Positions 38,005-52,242 of a stretch of DNA of 64,000 nucleotides are shown piece by piece; positions within the stretch are counted from its first letter, which is position 1; the number at the start of each line of letters is the position of its first letter. The translations under genes and the position numbers were made by a program. The notes beneath the pieces were generated by a model that worked only from the letters and a program-made list of their open reading frames with translations, searched no databases and had not been told where the DNA came from. Origin of the DNA: Lutraria lutraria (Eukaryota > Mollusca > Bivalvia > Venerida > Mactridae); assembly GCA_964023205.1 (NCBI GenBank), contig OZ026838.1:31089843-31153842 (forward strand), given 5' to 3'.

Positions 38005-39615
38005 GAATAGAATGAAGTCATTTTGTATCACCCTACAATAATTTATAATTTGTATTGAGTTTTGGTCTTTTTGTTTACAAACGAAATATAGGTAATTCTG
38101 TAGAGTTTATGTGACACCATGTATAGTCCAACTTGTTCATAGACGTCACCTGTGTGGCTTACTATTAACATTCAAATAATTCGTGCACAACTTAGGTAAT
38201 TCATTTTGATGACTTAACTTAGTACATTGTATGAGGATTCGTCTGATCGACCAGTCTCGTTAAGTCCGTTAAATACTTGAATAATACTCAAATTTCAGCT
38301 AAATTCTGATTACAAATTGACTTAGATACGGAATTCAGTTTGAAAAGTATGATCTTACTAAAATCAAGTTGATATCAAAAACCCAAAATTAAAATTTGAG
38401 TTTAGTCTCAAGTTTTTACGCAGCAAATTATTTTACTTATTAAGCTTTATTTATTAAGTTATGAGTTTGGTCTTTGCACTCCCTTGATAAGGCCTGAGTA
38501 GGTCATGGTTGTAAAAACAACCACCTTTCTCAGACCAGAGAAAATAGATTCTGGTTACATGACAAAAGGAAATATGGTTGGTATATCGCAGAATTTTTAA
38601 TTTCTATGTTTTACTTAGCAACTTTTTCGTACTATATTGGTACGACTCGTTCTCAAATATGTTCGTTATACCACGAATGTAAGCATTTTTATTTGTTTGC
38701 TTATAGAAACTTCGGGTCGGGGCCAAAAATATGGGGTTGGTCGGGTGCCCGCTAACGCGGCTATTTTTCTATCCTTGCTGTAGTTGCAACCGTATGATTT
38801 ACATTGTACATAAACTTCATTATTTATCAATTGTTGTTTTATTTGTTGTATCATAATTATAATTGTATTCATTGTCTATATAGACATGTACAAAATCAGG
38901 TTATGTTTATACCTAGTAACTCCATACCTACCTATCGCTGGGTTCTACTTTCCAAAGTTGAACTCTTCAGTCCGGTGTAAATTTCGATAGCCTGTCATTT
39001 CCTCTAGACGATAAATGTGATATTTCGTGAATAACAGCATAATACAAGACAAGCTCACTGAATTCTACTTTTATTCACGAAATCTCCAAGAAGAATATTT
39101 CTTCTAAGGTTTTAAATTTTTTTCCAAAGATCTTTCCATCAAAGGTAAAGTCCACGGGAAGAACCTCTCCATCCTACTCTCTTTCTTCTTTTGTTTCCTT
39201 TGTTTTTTATATCCATGTCCTTGTAAGAATGAGTCCATGTTTTCGTAGATCATCCATTATATAGCAATGTGTTACTTTATCATGATTGTATCAAATAAAG
39301 TCGTTGATAATACCGATGTTGTACAACATGTCTTAAATTAACACTGATGTTAAATCGAAGAATAAATATATTCAATGATTTAAAAATACATGTACGTACA
39401 CAAAAATACAGAACAGGCTTTTCTCTACTTTGGAGACTCACCATATCCATTGAAAATGTGATACTGGGGATTTCCCAATGTACCAGTATTAATTTTAACA
39501 AATATAATGTTAAAGTTTCTCCCAATGATCTTACTTAACAAGTATGTAACAGTAATTTATTCCAGCCTGTATCTCAGAGGGTGCTATTTCTAGTTCCAAT
39601 GGGCATGTGTGATCT
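38005..39615. other. Non-coding stretch after the Ig receptor gene
   Basis: It presumably includes the receptor 3' UTR. No AATAAA stands out beyond one that overlaps the stop codon (37962-37967). No other feature is supported. Confidence 0.4.
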
Positions 39616-39850
39616 TCGTGGTCCAGTGATATAGTCGTTGACTATATGTTATCACTGGCCTCTCATCGAGATGGGTTCGAATCCCAACCAGATACAAATT
39701 TCACATGTAAGGGAGCTGTCCAGCTAACGGTACGGAAGACTGGAGATTCTATCCATGTGCATGTCTGGGGTCTTTCTCGCTGTAATAGCAGGAACAGACG
39801 CAAAACATGACCCTATCTGTTGGTGCGATATAAAACCCAAGTGAAAACAA
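39616..39850 (+). mobile_element. tRNA-derived SINE, separate family
   Basis: The plus strand shows GTGGTCCAGTGATATAGTCG (box A-like) and GGGTTCGAATCC (box B), then a body ending 'gcgatataaaacccaagtga'. The head resembles a class II tRNA with a long variable arm. Confidence 0.7.
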
Positions 39851-42800
39851 TATTATATTACCACAGTCGCTGTCAAGTTGTTGTTGTACAATCACCAATC
39901 CTAAATGCTCGGACAAATTGCTTCTATCGTATTTCAGCTACCATCCAGAACCGACGTTCCAGTTTTTTGTTCCATATTCTATAGCTAGTAACATACTCGA
40001 CACAAAGTTCCGATTATCTCTGCTTCACATGTACATGGTATATGAATATCATATAATAGTCTATAAATTCTGAATGGAGTGTTACTGATTAAGGCTTCTA
40101 AATACATGTACATGTATACATTCGAAGACGCTGACAATTTAATTAACATTTATTTTATACTTAAAAAGCGTGTATTGAAATATGATGACAAAATTGTTTT
40201 AATACATGTATTAACGATGCGATGCGGAATCTACCACATGGGACTGTTAATAATTAATATGGTCATTATGCCTTGAAAAGGTAATGTATGTATACATTCA
40301 CAGATTCTGTAATTTGTTTGTTGTATGTATAAAAATCCTATGTTAACATGATTGTTAATGAGATATACGAGGTGCACCATTTTCTAATTACTCTCATGAC
40401 TTCTACATTTACGCAGTAAAAGAAAAGATGAATGCCTTCATAATATCACGGAGGGGATTGCTACATTAACTTTTGAACAAAATAAATGACAACCGACGTA
40501 TTAACGATGACACTGCCCGCCTTTATGACTCAACTTCCCAAATACCTGGGAAAGGTTTCTTTGTTCTAGTGATAAATACAGAGTAATATGTCGTACGAAA
40601 AGTAGAAAAAAACGACACAAAACATTTTAGTCGCTGTTTATAAATAAGACGATAAAAAGAACGGTATGTATGTCATGTCGCACGTACAGTACGGCGTTTA
40701 TTCATTCTTACAACGTGTTCTTATTCTGGAATAATGTTACAACAAGGAAAATGACACACTTACAACGACATGTACATACATCACACTATGTAACTTACGA
40801 ACTGACGAACTAGTCACCTGAATAATGAATAAAATCTTATAAAAAGCGTACCATACGCAAAAAATGATTGCGTACAATTTGTGCTTGGCTCAAACTTAGC
40901 TATAACATCAGACAACCAAACTATTATATGATGTTTCCTTTGATTGGGCAAGTATATCGACATATTTAGGGGCTACGTAACAATATGTTTGGACATCAAT
41001 CGCTTAGCTCGCCACATGATATACATGTATGTTGTACACATTATGCTATAAAATATAACAAACATTGGTGCACTTTATACATATATATATATATGACAGT
41101 CGTTAAAACATAGTTAAATTGTCATTACATGTCAAATATTACATATGTAAAATATTCTTACACGAAAAATGCACAAGAAGACATAAGCTGATATAATACA
41201 GTACACTCACGATATAACGATCATGTTTAGGCCCCCCATAGAGCGGTCACAATAATATGGCGGTTCATTATCAAGTTGAAGCGTAGAAGAAATTACAAAA
41301 ACAAGTTGTAATAGTGAAGCGGCATTAATAGTGAAGTAATATCTAAGAGTTGCTTATTTTGTTCCGAAGTTAAGGTATACAATGTAATTACATATTCTCA
41401 ATTTTACCTTAGTCCGCTAGGCCCTAGTCACGAACTTAGTTTGAAACAGTCTAAATGTATTCAGTTTTGTTTTAATTGTTACTACATGTACAGAGTTAAA
41501 CAATTACTTTTACTGATCAAATATACAAATAGTAAATATTAGATTTATTTATGTTGAAATGACTTGAAACGGGCTGTAACATCTAAAAGGCGTATTGGTG
41601 GAGCTTTGTAATCCTACACAAGTTAATTTATGCCAGAATGTATTTACATATAATGAGCGTAATTTATCAATGAGACTTACAAAGAAAAAAATGCGATTCT
41701 TGAGGCAAAATCCTTACTTTTGCCCTAGGTTATATTACCATGACTAAGCGTAATTGCTTGTAATTCAACCGAGGGTATGGTTTAGAAAAATGACTGCAGG
41801 ACAAGAGAAAACAACATGGATATAAAGCGAAAATATGTTTTTAAAGAGTTGGTTGAATAATTTTTAACACGTATTGTTAATTCCTAAATGATTCCTTCTT
41901 AATGCCAAATCGAAAGATAGCATCAATACGGTCGAGCAGTTTGAATATAAATTATAAACATTGTATTTACATACCCACTATATATATGCCGACTTAAACA
42001 TCTGAAGTAGCCATTGCTACCAAGGACACGAGGTACCATACTGGTAAAGGATAGCACTTTCAAATAGTTTTATGGTCAACAATTTTATGAACACTTCCGT
42101 GTATATAATACACAAAACGCCCATGGGTCAACATGTCCACACAGTTGAAGGACTAAGTTTGTAAACAAGCCAACTTGAAATATGACATTTATTGTATGAT
42201 TTTATTATGCTAGTCTCGTTATGAACATAACAAACCAACAACACACATATAGAAGACAGGATAAGCAAATACTGGATATGTATATAAAAAACATTTTGAT
42301 TCAATGGTTTTGCATTATCTTTCAGGATCATATTTAAAATACATGTAAAGCCATCCGTTGAAATACAAAAATATGGTCTTTATTGACAGGTGGATTTTAT
42401 TCAGAGGTCATTTTGTTCTTAATAATAAATTATGTTTTCAGAAGAATAGTCTTTATTCAAGGGATGCCCCGTTATTCGGATGTTGTTACTAAAATAGGAT
42501 TGAAAAGAATATACGTGTTCTATGTACATACTAGTACCTTACGTTTACAACCAGTCAATGCCACGTGAACGTGAACGTCAATTAGAATAAAGACGCTTTA
42601 GTCTACGCTCAATACAATGATTGAAAATAACAAACACTGTACAAAAATAGTTTTTCTGTGTGGCCAAGTGATAAATATATCTGCACTCGTTTTAGTGACA
42701 ATGTTTGAGTTTATGACAGTTAGAAATAACGGATGTGTCTTGTCACATATCAAATAGCGCCCTCTATCTCTATGATATATTTCTTATCCACAAATAACTT

Positions 42801-45800
42801 CGTATAATGAAAAAATATGACACAAAAGTAACTCATTAAATACGTACTATGTTCCATTTCGTACCACATTTTAAAATTACTGACTGGGTGAACTTCATGA
42901 ATTTATTAATTGGTTCTCCAGAGAACTATAGTTAATAGGTTCACATGTTGTAAAGATAGATACATGGAACATTATTGACATTGCAGTGTATTGGTTATCA
43001 CAATACATGTACTTCAGATATTGAGAAATCATGAATGAACAGGAATATATACTCTCCATGACCATGGACGTCGCCAGTATTTCTACATAGACTTATCTAC
43101 TATTTCAAATTTCCCCTGTGGGCATAGATAAATTCAATCTGAGTGTAGTTCTAAATTCATTCTAAATATTCATTCTAAATATTAAACCTCTCTAACTACA
43201 TTTGTACATAATTTTTGTTATAGTTACATGATCACTTTGAAATAATAAAGATCTGAATAAATTGAATTCAAGAATGATCCCATGTTAACGTGCTACACTG
43301 ACGTCAGTGGATACGTTTGATTATGTCAAAAAAATACAGAAAAGGGCGAACATTAGAGAACTGTAAAATATCAACAATGTGTGTGTTATTTACCTCTGAT
43401 ATTGCTTCTGTATTTCTCTGCATGATTCTTAATTAGTAATCATATGCATAACTCACACAAGGTCTGACATATACAGTATATGACAGACCTTGTCTGAGTT
43501 ATGTATATGTAGTATATATACGATATAACAGAATACACATTTTATGTCAAAATGCAAATGTCTACAAAATAATATGTAAGCATATAAAGTCCTATTTTTA
43601 ACGCAGTAGTATTATTTTACTAAAACACGAATACAGCATTATGTTTATTTATAACTGCATTCAATTAGAGAACATTATAAAATATGTAAGTTGTGAATAA
43701 TTACAAATGGTCAGCTATCATACATCAACATGAGATCACATCATTACTTGATGCATATGAAGTCATTTTACAATATTCTTACAATGAACGTATCGTTATT
43801 TTTTCTATTCTTAGTTTCGTTTTAGTCGGTATTCCAAGTTATCATAGAAACTCATTTCCATCTAAGTCAATTAAATGACGTATAAATAGTAAGTAGTTAT
43901 AAAGACAACTTAAAGAACTGAAAATAACTTTAAATAAAAGACAAAAATAAGCCACTCAGTCTTACAGTGCGTTCAATTAGCCTTATCAAAAGTCCAGCCC
44001 TTCCGAGAATTTGAATGAAATTTTCTTCATCATTTTGCCCTCAAATCGTAAATAATTTAATTGAACTACCAGACAGTATAGAGTCACAGCAAGGTTGTAA
44101 TCATAAAAACAAAACAAAGATTACATTGTATGAGATTCATTATAAAAAATAACTCAAATAAACCTATCATAATACACGAAAAACCCGAACTACGCTTGTT
44201 GACGTCTCAGGAGTAAATTGGCGCCAAGTAGTCTTAACCTTTGACCTGATATGTTTAAGCAGATTTCGTTCACTTCAAATAAGTTCATAAGCAATATAAC
44301 TTATAAGCATGCATCGTTTTGATTAGTGAAAACTCACCCACGTCATATATAATGGTAAAATGACGAACAAATGTTTTTTATGGAAAATATAGAAAAGACA
44401 CTTACGTTTTCTCACATTGCATGTACATTTTAGTTATATGTTTTCATTACGTCTCGTGCACATGTTTCTGTTCAAGAATATCCGTCCTAGACGGTTCCAA
44501 AACAAATGCATTTTTTTCTGTCAAGCCTTCCACAAGCACTTATCTATGCATCGCTATCAATATATATTTACTCATGAGAATGTCATTGACACGATTCAAT
44601 AAAACTGACCAGTCATGCGATTGTGAGGAAATCTTTGTATACTTAGACTCGTATTTATTTAGCTACACGATATTTTTGCCTCGCCCTTATCTCTGGTTAA
44701 GTAATAAAATCTGACCAAGTTGGGACTCGGACTACAACGTTAATACGGACATAATATGTGATTAAAACTCTTATCAACCCGGGTGTACGTGTTATCGGAC
44801 GTTGCCTGGCTACGCGAAGATCTCGGCCATCTTTGACCATAACATGACCAAGGGCTATATGACCAGTACTGACATAGCGTGTACGATCATAAACAGATAT
44901 GATTGATGGCAGTGACCTTTGGCTATTTGACTTGTGGACACTATAAAACTACAAACATACACATATAGTCATAAACAAGTGTTACAAACTACTCCGTACT
45001 TTATGTAAATAATTCTTACCATGAATGACCATTAACCTTGCTAGTGACGGGTTATGAATGAGGAAAACACGCTGCTGATATGTACGACAGCAGTACTCTA
45101 GTTATGCTTCCTTTCTCTATCAAATATCGACTCAACTCTTCCAATGAGTCGAATACTTCATTGTTTGTAATGTCATGCATTCATTTAAGACACAAAATTA
45201 ATGCTAATAAGTTAAATTTAAAATGACATCCAAAGATACAAGCGCAGTTTAAACGTTTAAGTTCATTAATACAGACGAGATCTTGTTTAACATGAAAAAG
45301 AAGTTAAGCTCAAGATGGTTTCTTACACAATTTTACATCATTTTAAACAAACATTATCCCAGATGATACAAACGCACTGATAGGTTGCAGCGGAAAACAA
45401 AGATATTTCTTTGTGTAGTTCATGTGTACAAACCATTCAACACCTGATCGAAATTCCACAACAAAAAACCAGACAGTTAAATTGTATCTATAAACTTGAC
45501 TTGACACATGAATGGCATGAATACAGTCTTATTTTAAAATTTAAAGATATAAAGTAATTAATGCGAAATGTACCTTAGCAAAGTTATATGATGTGAAGTT
45601 TCATTTCTTGTCTTACGCTCGTTCCCAAACATGTGGACACTGTCAGTATCACTGTGTAGTTACAATCATCAATGTTTTATCACACGTTAAAGCTTATCAC
45701 CAGCGTTACATAGATACGATACTTGGCCAGTCCACTTGCTACTAAAGTCCGCTAGATTGACCGTCCCATTTTATGCTAAAGCCACGTGGCCATTGACAGC

Positions 45801-47517
45801 GATAATGAACTGTCCCCTAAGGGAAGTATAACCGCCCTTGCTTAATACTCGCTTTACAACACTCAATTCATTAACGTCGTCCACTACAAACAGGGAAACG
45901 TCGACGTAATAAAGGATAATTTATCTGTCTCAACTGTCTTTAGGTGGCCACCCTGAAAAATATTATATCACGTGACCTTCAGTTTTGATATGAATGCACC
46001 GGAAGTCTGAATTTCAAACCGATTTCCGCTTAAAGTTTAAAATCTTCGCCGCTCGCTTTCATTTACTTAATGCTCGTAAATCCAGGGAAACCATTTGCTA
46101 CAAAAAGTTAACTAACTACTAAGTAAGTTATGCCTAAACAGGCTGGCGAAATAGTGCGAACATGTTAAAAAGATTCTTTCATTTCATAAATCTATACTTA
46201 CTCTAAACATCTTTACATCCACTTATTTTCACTTTCAAACTTTCGTTCGTTTAAAATGATATCCACTTTGAAACAATGAAGAAAACGCTTATAAAAAAAC
46301 GAAATTAAGTAAAACGCACATACCTGTATAATGAAGTGAGAATGTATTGTTGAAAGTGACAAGCGCACGGTGTATGTATATAGCTGGCGTATTTCTGTCA
46401 AACTATGAAAAGTTTTATTCCCCCTTCTCTGACAGTATATTAATTACCACGTCCTTTCTACCACAGGCTTTTAAAGCGCAACCATCTCCTTCTTAAAACG
46501 ACCTTAATTTCATTAAAACATTCATACCACTGTCATTTTCGCTAAAATGAAAATTGAATGAACGACGAGATCAATGTTAAAGTTGTTTATTCTGTGAGAT
46601 TAGTATTCGAGTTTATACCACTTTATGTATACGAGTATGTTGAGTACATTCGTCTTTAGGATTCGACATCAGTAGTTATACTTAATAGTTCCACGTACGA
46701 TTGTCCGACTCGCTATAAAATTGTTTTAATAAAAAGTGAATCTGTCCTATAGCATATAGAACCAAACTCTATACTTCATAGCAATCCCGGACGAAACATT
46801 TTGAGATTCGTTTTATTTCAAATCTCACATAACAGTTCGCGTGTGGTAAAACTTGATATATTTTATTTATTTGTTATTTTGTTGTGTATAAACATTAATT
46901 GATTGAAAGGAATATCAATAGTAATAACCTACCAACAAGCATTACATTTGTTGTATTCGAACTGATATAAATGGTGTTTAATTACCTACATGATACCTTG
47001 TAATTCGGGATGTACACATACGTATTCAGAGCACGAGGGCACTGTACATAAGCAAAAATATTTCTCCATCCATTTATAGAATAATCTGATGCAACATAAA
47101 AATAATAATTGTTACTGCAATCCATTGATATTTCGCGGTGCTATTTTCAGTGATGTTTCATGGTACATGTATTTTATTTAAATGTGTTAACGGATATTTT
47201 AGATCGAATCAATTTGGTGCAATAGATATTCAATGATTAAAAGATTTAGTTTAAGTTAACTGACCTTAGGTATACAAGTCCACGACCAAACATACGTCTC
47301 TCTATACGAGCCCAAGTTTCAATTATTTCAACCATCAACGTACACAATAGTGTAACTTTTACTCAAACAAAAAAGTTTAAAATGGAGTGAAAGGTTGCTT
47401 GGTATTAATCTCAAACCCCACAGGGGCATGAATTGAAAAAAAACTAAATTTTTTCGGAGTTTGATTAAATCTATATTCGGTTTCATTATTTTCCAACCTT
47501 GCTGCTTGTGGAATGAG
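39851..47517. other. 7.6-kb AT-rich region without a supported gene
   Basis: Both strands carry only short chance frames (the longest is 97 codons) and no exon chains. A (TA)n tract lies near 41080-41095 and a long palindrome at 43441-43509. Regulatory content cannot be judged from one sequence. Confidence 0.45.
43441..43509. repeat. 69-base near-perfect palindrome
   Basis: The 26-base outer arms (43441-43466 and 43484-43509) match at 24 of 26. The inner CATATAC/GTATATG arms meet around a single centre base at 43475. Confidence 0.85.
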
Positions 47518-47595
47518 TAAACTGGTTCCCGTTGATTTGTCTGTACAAAGCCCATTTGGTGCACTGCAACATGGAACGGGAACCATAGCAGTTTA
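47518..47595 (-). mobile_element. Short TIR element (~78 bp), copy 1
   Basis: The ends are TAAACTGGTTCCCGTT and its near-complement. The reverse complement aligns along its whole length with the copy at 50630-50700, including 'cccgttcc', 'ttgcag.gcaccaaa' and 'tgtacag'. Confidence 0.7.
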
Positions 47596-49392
47596 TGAAA
47601 TGAGAAGGAACAGGTTCTGGTCGATAATCCAGGAGCCCATTTTATCTGTCTCTGTGATATGATAGGGATGTTGTTTATAAACGGGTCTAAAATACAACAC
47701 TTCTACAATAGTAAATCAGTCGTTAAGTCACGTAAATGAGCCAGTATAAACACTGTTTGCACTTTGGACCGTTTTTCTCACGTGAAAACTGGATTCTCTA
47801 TTATCATTTTTTTCAAAACGATATTGAACGTACGAATGTATAATCTTAAGACTGGTTTAATGTTTTTTTTCTGAATGCACATGTACGTGTTAATATTGGT
47901 TTACAAATAGCCCATAGTATTTAATTTGTAACTGTAAACATGAAACATTTTGTTCATTTGTTCCTATTAGAGTAAGATACTCATGATATAAATTAGTAGC
48001 GGACTCCTGTGGTAAAGTTTTTTTTAAATTTTCATTCACTAACTCTCGCATATTTTTATCACTAAGTTATCTGTAGATACGATATTCTGCCAGTGAGCGT
48101 GACTTAAATATCTTCGGACTATCTCAACGTAATTAAAATTAAGAATTCGTACAACCATGGCGAAGTATACGTTCCCTGTCACCGGTAGCTGTCAGTTGGC
48201 GAGATTCAGATTTTGATATTAGTTGAATAAATAAACAAATAATAGAATAATTCAATACAAAACCCAACATAAATATAATCAATTAGTTACAAGGATTGGC
48301 AGAAAATGATCCATTTTGAAAACCAAGTCGGGAGGGAAAAAATGACAGAACTAGAGAACTCTGCGTATTGAGGCATCTCGTTCCTTAAAGTAACGCTCTG
48401 ATAATATAAAATAACTCTCCGCGAAACTCAGTAAAATCTATTCATTCACTATCTACACTTGTATATATCATGTTAAGATGTGTACAAATCAGATAGACAC
48501 ACCAATTTTCAAATACGTCGAAATAAAGTCAAATCACAATTAAATCTTAGGGCTTCGCTAAGTTCCCACAAGGTGCCCCTTTAACATTTGTGATAAGGGT
48601 TATCTGTTGAGTGTTTATTTTTCAGTTCGAAATTTCATTGAAAGCGTTGTGACTTTATCCAGCTTTGTCGCTGACCATACTGTAATCTTTGATAATCAAC
48701 TACATTGTAGAACTACGATGTATACAGCCTTATAGATTTATTGAAATCAGCGTCTATCGGGATTATCAGTACACGAGGCTTTGTTTTTGTACATTTGTAC
48801 ACATATACGTATGCATAGTCTCTACGAAGCCATTGATGAAAGAATGTTGAATATACACAACGAACAGTATTTTTGGCTTTTCTATTCGGTGACAATATGT
48901 TAATATGCATCGCTTAGAATTGAAATATTTAAACTAAAACGCGTTGTTGGTGCAGCCTAAGATTCCAACTCCACGCAACAGTTATGACGTCACGCTACCG
49001 ATACCTGTAATGGGAGACCACTGTGCAGGAGATTGTCTAACATAAAGGATTAAAGGAGCACGAGCAAAATTGTAATGGCCGTTTTGATAGAAGATCAAAG
49101 CCAAGAACGTCCATACAGAATAAAACGTGCTTTTACAAAAATAACGTAGCAATTAACTCGCATTCAGCGCAAATAGACTTTGGTCATTAATATGACTACT
49201 TAGGTTACGATAAATTTCGAACGTTTTAATACAAAAATTAGTTCCGGCGGTCATCTTTTCAAGTTAGTCCCCATACTCTAATGGGACTGTTAGTACGCAG
49301 TGGACTATAGATGAGGCTAACCTAGGCGTAGACTATAAAATAGATACGCGTATGTGGTGCTAATCCATCAACTCCATGTTCCTACATTTTTA
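47596..49392. other. Non-coding stretch
   Basis: I see no gene, repeat array or strong structure here. Confidence 0.4.
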
Positions 49393-49633
49393 TTGCATAG
49401 GGGGCTAGAACGTTTAAGGGTGGTGTATAATGGTACATGCACTAGTATATTCAGGCCTAAATGGTCACACGAACAAACACACATTTGTCATACATATATA
49501 CATAATCAAGGGGTACGACTGCTTAAATGACAGTTCCCGAACTAAGTTTGTTTAAAACAAAGTTAACACTCTGTCTAACGTAAGGCCGTCAACCTTTATA
49601 CATTACCCTTCAACGCACTAGCCCCCTATGCAA
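49393..49633. mobile_element. MITE-like element, 241 bp, TIR TTGCATAGGGGGCTAG
   Basis: The left end TTGCATAGGGGGCTAG is matched exactly by the right end, and similarity continues inward (cgtttaagggtggtgtataa against its diverged complement). The inside has no coding frame. Confidence 0.75.
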
Positions 49634-49689
49634 TGCTGTCTTTGGATTTTATCTCTTCATTCAACCATTTTTTGCAATACAAAGAGTAT

Positions 49690-50482
49690 CTGCTATACCC
49701 ATAAGCACTCGATTCCGTGATTTTTATACGTTTACATGCGTTATTTTTCAATTTCACCCATCAAACAACGCAAAACTGTCGCAAGAAAAATCTTCAATTA
49801 TTTCCTTAAAGTCCAATGAGCTTTTTGCAATAAAAAATATATGTAGAAAACAAACATTTGCTGATATTATCCCAAGATAATTATTACCGACGAAACAAGC
49901 CATTTTAATTCTAAAAAACACTCATTTGGCCGTGTATTTTGCTTTTGTAAACTTGAAATATATAGAGCGCGTGACGTCACTTAATGCCGTGTGCATAATA
50001 TGACTGCGGGAAAACACAGCTGTTCTATAAATTATGCACGGAAGGAAAACACACCGGATTCCTCTGTTATAGAATAAACATATACTATTAGGACCAATAA
50101 ATGTATATGCTTATGGGACTTTAATTGAGGGTAGTGCAGTCGCCATCTTTTCGATTGACGGAAGTGACGAAAATAAGCGGGGGTCACGGCTTTCCTTCTA
50201 ATCTGCACGTGCTTTCCGGGAACCTTGCTTTCGTTGTAGTGTGCCCCAACTTTAAAAGTTTTGACAGCTTTTAGAAGGAAAGCCGAGACCCACGCTTATT
50301 TTGTCACTTCCGTCAATCGAAAAAATGGCGAGTTCACTACCTTGGTGTTTTTTATACACTCAATAAGGGAAAAATTGAAGATTTTTCTTTCGACAGATTT
50401 GCGTTGTTTGATGAGTGACATTGAAAAATAACGTCTGTAAACGTATAAAAATCACGGAATCGAGTGCCTATGGCTATACCAG
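49690..50482. mobile_element. Large foldback (palindromic) element, ~790 bp
   Basis: The outer arms (about 49690-49806 and 50362-50482) are diverged reverse complements over about 120 bases. The inner arms (about 50131-50201 and 50272-50342) continue the pairing. Between the outer and inner left arms about 320 bases have no partner on the right, so one arm carries an insertion or the other a deletion. No transposase is visible. Confidence 0.75.
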
Positions 50483-50629
50483 TTCAGCGTTCGTCTTTCT
50501 GAACGCATAGATTAAACGAAGCATTGATGTTCTTGAGTTACTTGAAAAAATAGTGTACATTGCGTGGAATGACCCAAGTTATAGAATTACGATTGGTGAG
50601 AAATAAATAACCAATTTTAATAATTTGTG

Positions 50630-50700
50630 CTAAACTGGTTCCCGTTCCTTATTGCAGCGCACCAAAGGTATATGTACAGCCATTCATCCGGGACCAGTTA
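50630..50700 (+). mobile_element. Short TIR element (~71 bp), copy 2
   Basis: It starts TAAACTGGTTCCCGTTCC and ends CGGGACCAGTTAA, and is the same family as 47518-47595 in the opposite orientation. Confidence 0.7.
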
Positions 50701-50977
50701 AACCACCAAGGGAGATAATAACTGACTAAAGTGACAAAAACCATAAACAGAGTGATCTTTCCTTACACAACAGATATTGTTCAGATGGTCACCTTGTCGT
50801 GATTCAAGGGATACTTTGAAAAAAATCAGCTTCATGTAATACACGAGTGTCTTTATATACTTAGTAGGTTTTGCAATCAGCTCTTGTATTATAATCAGGC
50901 ACACATGTAATATGCCCTTGATAAGAATTCTGAAACATTCATGGATGAAAAACTGTATTATAAATATTAACGGTCAG

Positions 50978-51155
50978 AGTCATATGAGACCAACAGTTCA
51001 CCTAACCAACTTTCCTGGGAAGAACCGGTACTACTCCAATCCGCCGTAAGCAACTGCATACATTCTTACAGTACCTGGGCTCGAAACCACGACCCTCTTA
51101 TCAGTGAGAGGTTACAGTGATTTGAAGTCAGCTACCTAACCACTCGACTGAGGAG
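50978..51155 (-). mobile_element. tRNA-derived SINE (class II tRNA-like head), copy 2
   Basis: It shares 'gtcatatgag', 'gaagaacc.gtact', 'gtaagcaactg', 'cgaccctct' and 'gtgagaggttacagtgattt' with the copy at 29316-29515, in the same order and strand. Confidence 0.8.
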
Positions 51156-51397
51156 CAAGTTACTCTTTTATCACAACCAAGCAATCTGACTTTTATCAAA
51201 ATAAATGAAGGCATAATTTTTCTCCGAATTCCACTTTATGACCAAACCACTTAAATATTTGCTGTCAACATAATAATTATATGTTATTCAGTTAAATTTA
51301 TAATCATAATTTTGTATACAGTTTCTATTTCAATTTTTGTCACATTCATAAGGTAGTTCCATGTCATAACTGGTATTACATAGCAAAGGAAAGAGCA

Positions 51398-52242
51398 AAA
51401 AATTTAAACAAGAGGGTCAAGAGAGCCCTATATCGTTCACATGACAATCATTGTTCACTCATTATAAATTGTTTTGAACCTGTGACCTAGTTTTTGACCC
51501 CAGATGACCCATGTTAGAACTTGTCCTACATATAAATATATAAAAGTTTGGTGAAGATCCAATCAAAACCATGACAACTACATCATAGACAAGGTTTTCT
51601 TAAGATTTGACCTCATGACCTTGTTTTTGACCCTAGATGACCAATGTTCAAGCTTGTCTTACATTACATAGTATTAAGATAAACATTCTGACAAGGTTCG
51701 GTGAAGATCCAATAAAAAATTAACATATTACAGTGTTAATAAGGTTTTTTTTAAATAAGATTTGACCTTGTGACCTAGTTTTTTACCCAAGGCGACCCAT
51801 ATTTGAACAATCTGACCAGGTTTGGTGAAGATCCAACTGAAACCATGACATCTAGAGCTTTAACAAGGTTTTTACCTGGTGACCTAGTTTTTGACCCCAG
51901 CTGACCCATGTTCTACACTGACCCACATATCATTGAGGCAAACATTCTGACAAAGTTTGGTGAAGATCCAATCAAAACTGTGACATCTACAGTGTTAATA
52001 AAATTTTCCTAAGATTTGACCTAGTGACCTAGTTATTTACCCCAGTTGACTCATATTTGTACTTGACCGTTCTATCATTAAAAAAAATAATTTGACAAAG
52101 TTCGGTGAAGATCCAAATATAACTGTGAAATCTACAGTGTTAACATGGTTTTTAATAAGATTTGTCCTAGCGATCTATGACCCATGTTTGAACTCGTCCA
52201 AGATATTATAAATACAAACATTCTGCTCATGTGAGCTATAAA
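51398..52242 (+). repeat. Bivalve-type dispersed element with ~110-150-bp internal tandem units
   Basis: It begins 'acaagagggtcaagagagcc' and ends 'gctcatgtgagctataaaa'. In between, about five diverged units recur, each with 'gacctagtttttgacccca', 'gacccatgtt', 'aacattctgacaaagtttgg' and 'tgaagatccaatcaaaact'. This pattern is familiar from bivalve genomes as a non-coding, probably transposable repeat. The family name is not certain. Confidence 0.75.

Noticed and set aside
47328..47586. Minus-strand ORFs of 78 and 69 codons
   Set aside because: They overlap the short TIR element and low-complexity sequence; no splice sites or family.
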